NCBI RefSeq assembly: GCF_021183625.1
Contig: NZ_CP089214.1
Coordinates: 3,658,001 to 3,722,000, forward strand
DNA length: 64,000 nt
Source: Nocardia asteroides
Lineage (GTDB): Bacteria; Actinomycetota; Actinomycetes; Mycobacteriales; Mycobacteriaceae
Direction of reading: 5' to 3'
Positions 59,696-64,000 of this stretch are shown here, piece after piece (the stretch's first letter is position 1; every line of letters starts with the position of its first letter). Position numbers and translations under genes: made by a program. The notes under the pieces were generated by a model. That model saw only the letters and a list, made by a program, of their open reading frames with translations, searched no databases and was not told where the DNA came from.

Positions 59696-59749
59696 CAGGG
59701 GCCCGACCTCGCAGAAGCTGGCCACCGATAAGCGGGGACTCGAGAGGTC

Positions 59750-59790
59750 AGCTCGTCGGCGGAGCAGCCGACTCTTAATCAGCGGGTTCG
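59750..59790 (+). other. tRNA-Lys(CTT)-like fragment (D and anticodon arms only)
   Basis: AGCTCGTCGGCGGAGC can form a D-arm (GCTC/GAGC). It is followed by GCCGA-CTCTTAA-TCAGC, a 5-bp anticodon stem with one mismatch and the exact loop of tRNA-Lys with anticodon CTT, and then GGGTTCG. No acceptor stem or T-arm is recognisable on either side, so it is not a working tRNA. Such remnants are often left by integrated elements. It lies in a 275-bp gap between the pentapeptide-repeat gene and the NTPase gene. The rest of that gap shows nothing. Confidence 0.55.
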
Positions 59791-59970
59791 GAATAGGGCG
59801 TTTCTTGGCGGTTGCCGGTCCTTGGCCAGCGCGAGGCGGGATCAAGGATGAGGCCGCAAGCGGTGTGCTGGGGTCCCAGCTACCTACGGACGGTGACCAT
59901 CACCGCCACGAGCTGAGTCCAGAGTCAACTACCACCCGAGACAGGACAATCACGCGAGGGGCGCAGACCA

Positions 59971-62900
59971 CTAGTCGAGACCACTCCACGACCACCGCTC
60001 GGCCGGAACGAGGACCGAATCATCGATGGGTTCTCGGCCGAACTCGAAGCGCTGCTTCACTTCAGCCGAAGTCGCGAGAAATTCCTCGAACATGCCCGCC
60101 CCCGGCAGACGCTCGGCCAGCACCCGCACCTCATCCTCCAACCCAGCCTCCCCCAACCACTCCAGCAGCCCGGCCACCCCGCCCGGGTCGTCGAGGACGG
60201 CGTGCGCGGCGGCACGCTCGGCCAGCACCCGCACCTGATCCTCCAACCCGGCCTTCCCCAACTCCTTCAGCAGCCCGGCCACCCCGGGCGGGGAGTCGAG
60301 GGTGGCGTGCTTCCCGAACCCCTCCAGCAGCCCGGCCACGTCGCCCGAAACGTCGAGGACGGCGTGCGCGGCAGCGCGCTCGGCCAGCACCCGCACCTGA
60401 TCCTCCAACCCAGCCTCCCGCAACCACTCCAGCAGCCCGGCCACGTCGCCCGAAACGTCGAGGGCGGTGTGCGCGGCAGCGCGCTCGGCCAGCACCCGCA
60501 CCTGATCCTCCAACCCAGCCTCCCCCAACTCCTTCAGCAGCCCGGCCACCCCGACCGGGTCGTCGAGGGCGGTGTGTGCGGCAGCGCGCTCGGCCAGCAC
60601 CCGCACCTGATCCTCCAACCCAGCCTCCCGCAACCACTCCAGCAGCCAGGCCACCCTGCCCGAGTCGTCGAGGGCGGCGTGCGCGGCAGCGCGCTCGGCC
60701 AGCACCCGCACCTGATCCTCCAACCCAGCCTCCCGCAACCACTCCAGCAGCCAGGCCACCCCGACCGGGTCATCGAGGGCGGTGTGTGCGGCAGCGCGCT
60801 CGGCCAGCACCCGCACCTGATCCTCCAACCCAGCTTCCCCCCACCCATGCAGCAGCCAGGCCACCCCGACCGGGTCGTCGAGGGCGGTGTGTGCGGCAGC
60901 GCGCTCGGCCAGCACCCGCACCTGGGCCTCCAACCCAGCCTCCCGCAACTCCTTCAGCAGCCGGGCCACCCTGCCCGGGTCGTCGAGGGCGGTGTGCGCG
61001 GCAGCGCGCTCGGCCAGCACCCGCACCTGGGCCTCCAACCCAGCCTCCCGCAACTCCTTCAGCAGCCAGGCCACCCCGCCCGGGTCGAGGGCGGCGTGCG
61101 CGGCAGCGCGCTCGGCCAGCACCCGCACCTGATCCTCCAACCCGGTCTTCCCCAACTCCTTCAGCAGCCAGGCCACCCTGCCCGAGTCGTCGAGGGCGGC
61201 GTGCGCGGCAGCGCGCTCGGCCAGCACCCGCACCTGATCCTCCAACCCAGCCTCCCGCAACCACTCCAGCAGCCCGGCCACCCCGCCCGGGTCGAGGGCG
61301 GCGTGCGCGGCAGCGCGCTCGGCCAGCACCCGCACCTGATCCTCCAACCCAGCCTCCCGCAACCACTCCAGCAGCCGGGCCACCCCGCCCGGGTCGTCGA
61401 GGACGGTGTGCGCGGCAGCGCGCTCGGCCAGCACCCGCACCTGGGCCTCCAACCCAGCCTCCCGCAACTCCTTCAGCAGCCGGGCCACCCCGCCCGGGTC
61501 GTCGAGGGCGGTGTGCGCGGCAGCGCGCTCGGCCAGCACCCGCACCTGGGCCTCCAACCCAGCCTCCCGCAACTCCTTCAGCAGCCGGGCCACCCTGCCC
61601 GGGTCGTCGAGGGCGGCGTGCGCGGCGGCCCAGTCCGCAGGTTGCGGGTTGTCGAAGGGCAGGGTCACGAGGGCAGCGGCGGCGGCGCTGTGGCCGCGAT
61701 GGGTGGCGTTCTTCCATAGTTGGGCGGCGTCGCGGTAGTGCCCGCGATCCCAGCCAGCGTGGGCGAGGGTGTTCTGGGGGTCGGGGCCGGCGTGGCGGGC
61801 CGCGGCAGTCCAGAACTCATACGGTGGGGTCCGCTGGCCACGGGTTCGGCGACCGTGTTGGTCGAGGTAGTCGGCCAACTGATACACCGGTCGCCCTGAC
61901 CCGCTGGTACGCGCTCGCCGCCGAGCTCCGCCCGTAGGTGCGTGTGCGTCTTGGCAGTCGTTGGTAGGGGTGATCGGGCCGCGGGCGCCCTTGCATTTAT
62001 GGCTGGTCTCGGCCAGGGCCGCCTCGAACCAGTTGTTCTCGCGGGTGTCCCAGGTGAGTTGGTCGAGGTAGCCGGACGCGGCGTCGCGCAGCAGGGCGAA
62101 CGGTAGAGCGTTGGGATGGCCCAGCCGGACCAGGTCCATCGCCGCTTCGATCACCGCTTTCCCGAACGGGCCGGCGAGGTTCTTGTAGAAGTGGACCAGT
62201 TCTGGTCCCCCGGCCAGGTACTGGGTGATCCTGCCCTCTTCGGCCTTCTCGATCGCCATCTCCAGACGCGGATCCTGCGGCGCGGCGGCGCGCATCGCGT
62301 CCAGGTCGGTGCCGGTGAACTTCTCGGGCACCGGGACCGTGGCCGGTTCCAGCAGCCTGCGGGTAGCTGATCCGTGATCGGAGCACAGAGCGGTGTAGTG
62401 CTCGTGCCACAAACTGCCCAGCACCAGGATCGGCGCCCGGCGGGGATCGGCCAGCACGCTCTGGAGCTGTTCGGCGAGCCGGCCACGCTCCTGGTCCCCC
62501 AGCGGCAGGAAATAGCGTTGAGTTTCGTTGAGCCACACCACGGTGCGCGACCCGAGACGCCCCAGCTGCTCGCTCAGCTCTTCGGGGCGATACGGCGAGG
62601 GATGCCACAACCGCCACCCTCCACCCGCCCGCAGCGGCTCCAGCGCCTGCCACAGGGCGCGGGTCTTCCCGGTTGAGGAATCGCCGAGCAGCACCACCAT
62701 CGCGCTCGCACCGCCGAGCGCCTGCTCCACCACCCCCGCGACCGTCACGTCGTGAGCACGCCGCACATACGGCGGCAACCCGCTCACCACGGCCGCGCTC
62801 CGGTCGGTGACCGTGATCGTTTCGTGGACCTCGAGAGCGAACGGATCCAGCACCTGATCCAACGCCACGCCCGGCCGGAGCCGGGCATCGGAGTCCGCCC

Positions 62901-63144
62901 GCTCGTGCGCGGCCTTCCACTCGCCGAGCTCGTCGTCGGTGACACCCCACGCCCACAGCACCGGTGCCAGGTTCGCCCATTGCGGGAAGTACTTTCCGTG
63001 CACCCAGCCGTGGATCGTGGCCTGGACGGTGGTCACGTCCGGATGCTTGGTCAGCTTCACGTAGCTGATCCCCGCACTCTTGTGCAGAGCGTGCAGCGCC
63101 GCATGCAGGTCCTCGCGTGTATGCACCTCGCGTGGGTCGACCAC
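59971..63144 (-). CDS. HTH + P-loop NTPase with fifteen 35-residue C-terminal repeats
   Basis: A 1057-residue multidomain protein. A divergent helix-turn-helix (about 10-75, ISYVKLTKHPD then VQATIHGWVHGKYFPQWANL) comes first. A P-loop NTPase follows with Walker A GDSSTGKTRALW (154-165), a Walker B-like VVWLNETQ (202-209) and sensor-like LVLGSLWHEHY. A helical region holds YQLADYLDQHGRRTRGQRTP. Then comes a repeat domain (506-1012) of about fifteen units of the form AAAHTALDDPGGVARLL plus KELREAGLEAQVRVLAER. The architecture recalls STAND-type NTPases of actinobacterial conflict systems. GTG 63144 has AAGGGGAG upstream. In-frame ATG 63222 is the longer alternative. Confidence 0.75.
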   Translation of the reverse strand: MVDPREVHTREDLHAALHALHKSAGISYVKLTKHPDVTTVQATIHGWVHGKYFPQWANLAPVLWAWGVTDDELGEWKAAHERADSDARLRPGVALDQVLDPFALEVHETITVTDRSAAVVSGLPPYVRRAHDVTVAGVVEQALGGASAMVVLLGDSSTGKTRALWQALEPLRAGGGWRLWHPSPYRPEELSEQLGRLGSRTVVWLNETQRYFLPLGDQERGRLAEQLQSVLADPRRAPILVLGSLWHEHYTALCSDHGSATRRLLEPATVPVPEKFTGTDLDAMRAAAPQDPRLEMAIEKAEEGRITQYLAGGPELVHFYKNLAGPFGKAVIEAAMDLVRLGHPNALPFALLRDAASGYLDQLTWDTRENNWFEAALAETSHKCKGARGPITPTNDCQDAHAPTGGARRRARTSGSGRPVYQLADYLDQHGRRTRGQRTPPYEFWTAAARHAGPDPQNTLAHAGWDRGHYRDAAQLWKNATHRGHSAAAAALVTLPFDNPQPADWAAAHAALDDPGRVARLLKELREAGLEAQVRVLAERAAAHTALDDPGGVARLLKELREAGLEAQVRVLAERAAAHTVLDDPGGVARLLEWLREAGLEDQVRVLAERAAAHAALDPGGVAGLLEWLREAGLEDQVRVLAERAAAHAALDDSGRVAWLLKELGKTGLEDQVRVLAERAAAHAALDPGGVAWLLKELREAGLEAQVRVLAERAAAHTALDDPGRVARLLKELREAGLEAQVRVLAERAAAHTALDDPVGVAWLLHGWGEAGLEDQVRVLAERAAAHTALDDPVGVAWLLEWLREAGLEDQVRVLAERAAAHAALDDSGRVAWLLEWLREAGLEDQVRVLAERAAAHTALDDPVGVAGLLKELGEAGLEDQVRVLAERAAAHTALDVSGDVAGLLEWLREAGLEDQVRVLAERAAAHAVLDVSGDVAGLLEGFGKHATLDSPPGVAGLLKELGKAGLEDQVRVLAERAAAHAVLDDPGGVAGLLEWLGEAGLEDEVRVLAERLPGAGMFEEFLATSAEVKQRFEFGREPIDDSVLVPAERWSWSGLD
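60109..61629 (-). repeat. coding tandem array, about 15 x 105 bp
   Basis: In-frame tandem repeats encode residues 506-1012 of the NTPase. Eleven units are 105 bp, two are 102 bp (one Asp codon lost), one is cut to 63 bp and one is 99 bp. The total is 1521 bp. Adjacent units are almost identical at DNA level, especially the VRVLAERAAAH segment. Variation is concentrated at a few positions: DDPGG/DDSGR/DDPVG/DVSGD, the residue before LL, and KEL/EWL. Long reading frames on the other strands here are shadows of the array. Confidence 0.9.
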
Positions 63145-63290
63145 CAACCCGCTCCCCTTCCTCGGTCCGCCATCCTGGCGTTCGGTGTCGTTCAGCCAGG
63201 CCACCCCAGCCCGGCCCCTCATCCTGGACCCGGCCACGACCTGCCCGCGCCGGATGCACCGAACAGCCCGCTCGGACAACGCTTACCAGC

Positions 63291-63500
63291 ATGAACGCCA
63301 CCGAGATCGTCGCCGTCATCGCTGTCATCGTGCTCGTCCTGCACAACGTTGCCCGGATCCCCGCCGCGCTCACCGAGATCCTGAACGCCTGCAAACCCCT
63401 CGTGCGCGCCGCCCGCGAACTCGTCGCGCTCGTCCGCAACGACACCACCCCCACCGAGGACACCCGCCACCCCGGCCACGACCGGGACCCTCCCTGCTGA
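63291..63500 (+). CDS. small membrane protein divergent from the NTPase
   Basis: A 69-residue protein starting MNATEIVAVIAVIVLVLHNV, a single N-terminal transmembrane helix, then a basic amphipathic segment (KPLVRAARELVALVR) and a disordered tail ending in Cys. No clear ribosome-binding site precedes ATG 63291. The NTPase promoter must overlap its 5' region. It is followed by a hairpin terminator. It could be a membrane-acting effector or anchor for the neighbouring system, but this is only positional. Confidence 0.55.
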   Translation: MNATEIVAVIAVIVLVLHNVARIPAALTEILNACKPLVRAARELVALVRNDTTPTEDTRHPGHDRDPPC

Positions 63501-63842
63501 TCCCCGGCATCACGAAACCCCTGGCGGGCGCCGAGCACCCGCTGGGGGTTTCGCGCGTCGAAGACCAATCCACACCCCGAGGTTCCGGCCGTGCCTGGCA
63601 GCCGCAACCCGCAGCAGCACGCCACGCGGCCGGGGCAGGGCAGGACAGGTCAGTGGTGTTGCAGGCACCCCGCTCACCACCGGAACCAGAGCTCGGGCCC
63701 GGCGCGCCGGGCCGGTGCAGTGGGCCGCTCGGCCGCCAGCGGCTGTCGGTAGTTCGAATGACCGTGGGTTGCAGGGTTTTCGGCTAGGGTCGCCGGGCCG
63801 GTGCACCGTGGTGGCTGGTTTCGGCGTGCTGGGAGGGTGGTT
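63501..63842. other. 342-bp intergenic region before the trypco2 gene
   Basis: It holds a hairpin terminator at 63513-63553, and a GC-only 18-bp palindrome GGCCCGGCGCGCCGGGCC (63696-63713). A likely -10 is TAGGGT (63785-63790), placing transcription start near 63797. A GGGAGGG ribosome-binding site lies shortly before GTG 63843. No supported gene is present. Confidence 0.5.
63513..63553 (+). terminator. hairpin terminator after the small membrane protein gene
   Basis: CGAAACCCC-TG-GCGGG pairs with CCCGC-TG-GGGGTTTCG around a 9-nt CGCCGAGCA loop, beginning 13 nt after the stop at 63500. The two TG steps form a symmetric internal bulge. Confidence 0.75.
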
Positions 63843-64000
63843 GTGGAGATCGAGTTGAGCAAGGCCGTGGTCGGGCTGCGCGATGAGCTGCTGGCGGCAT
63901 CGGCTGCTGGTGCGGGTTCGGCGTTGCCGTTCGTGGTGGGTCCGATCGAGTTGTCGTTCGAGGTCGAGCTGCGCGCGGATACCAAGGCCAAGGCGGGGTT
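63843..64000 (+). CDS. trypco2-family protein (trypsin-co-occurring domain 2), 3' end outside window
   Basis: The first 52 residues are visible, from GTG 63843 with GGGAGGG upstream. The pattern MEIELSKAVVGLRDELLAA, then PFVVGPIELSFEVELRADTK and AKAG, is that of the trypco2 domain. That domain accompanies trypsin-like peptidases and STAND or other NTPases in NTP-dependent conflict systems of actinobacteria. Such genes usually stand next to a trypsin- or caspase-like effector, which would lie to the right of the window. The promoter is probably TAGGGT at 63785-63790. Confidence 0.8.
   Translation, partial: MEIELSKAVVGLRDELLAASAAGAGSALPFVVGPIELSFEVELRADTKAKAG

Noticed and set aside
60109..61629. 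Regular repeats suggestive of a CRISPR array
   Set aside because: Repeats are contiguous 105-bp coding units with no unique spacers of constant length, and no cas genes are present.
60202..61719. Long plus-strand open frames (about 500 codons, LQQPGHPARVVEGG-type repeats) opposite the NTPase repeats
   Set aside because: They are the mirror of the 105-bp coding array. The minus-strand frame has a P-loop domain and continuous protein logic, while the plus-strand frames are only repeats.
63696..63713. 18-bp perfect palindrome GGCCCGGCGCGCCGGGCC
   Set aside because: It consists only of G and C in a GC-rich spacer with no position relative to a start, so it may be chance or a weak terminator. 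It is not called as an operator.

Overview
The window is high-G+C DNA, densely packed on both strands, with many GTG starts, 4-nt stop/start overlaps and many leaderless-looking starts. It comes from a mycolic-acid actinobacterium, most likely Nocardia. The main evidence is the block from about 1 to 28 kb. It holds a glycosyltransferase, a methyltransferase, a KstR-type aldehyde dehydrogenase, GTP-dependent PEP carboxykinase, TrmB, a NYN-domain protein, MmpL3 and an AI-2E transporter, and it resembles the M. tuberculosis Rv0205-Rv0226c neighbourhood as I remember it.

Layout. 0-4.5 kb: surface-glycan or lipid genes and an aldehyde dehydrogenase under two KstR-like operators. 4.5-6.3 kb: a GlxA-like regulator lacking the core of its DJ-1 domain, divergent from an HD-domain hydrolase. 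6.3-11 kb: pckG and a pair of dynamin-like GTPases with altered P-loops. 12-14.8 kb: a four-gene operon for a dimethylamine-monooxygenase-type system. 14.8-19.6 kb: trmB, NYN gene and mmpL3. 19.6-31.2 kb: a DUF2339 membrane protein, an XRE/TPR regulator, a DUF1707 protein, an AI-2E transporter with a MacSR-type two-component system, a membrane adenylate cyclase and two membrane proteins. 31.3-34.8 kb: a PBP-like lipoprotein without catalytic motifs, aroQ, and a deazaflavin-type oxidoreductase behind palindromic operators. 34.9-44.1 kb: a nitrogen cluster (M20 amidohydrolase, three glutamate-synthase-like subunits, type III glutamine synthetase or gamma-glutamylmethylamide synthetase, FAD oxidoreductase, Amt transporter, XRE-cupin regulator). 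44.2-57.3 kb: a degenerate-GGDEF/EAL protein with a sigma-like gene, a guanidine-III riboswitch driving a guanidinium exporter, an ArsR-SRPBCC fusion, an ABC exporter, glycerate kinase, a secreted hydrolase, an acyltransferase, YqgE and a SigL/RslA-type sigma/anti-sigma pair.

From about 57.3 kb to the right edge the content is accessory. It holds a CxCGCG-motif protein behind a near-consensus promoter with repeated operators, a membrane-anchored pentapeptide-repeat protein, a tRNA-Lys-like fragment, and a 1057-residue HTH + P-loop NTPase ending in about fifteen nearly identical 35-residue repeats. A small membrane protein and the start of a trypco2 gene follow. Trypco domains are known from NTP-dependent conflict (defence) systems, so this is the best candidate for an undescribed system. 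It continues beyond the window.

How the genes may work together: the 12-15 kb and 35-44 kb clusters together could form a route from dimethylamine to methylamine, N-methylglutamate and assimilated nitrogen. The rest of the left part is mainly cell-envelope and central-carbon housekeeping.
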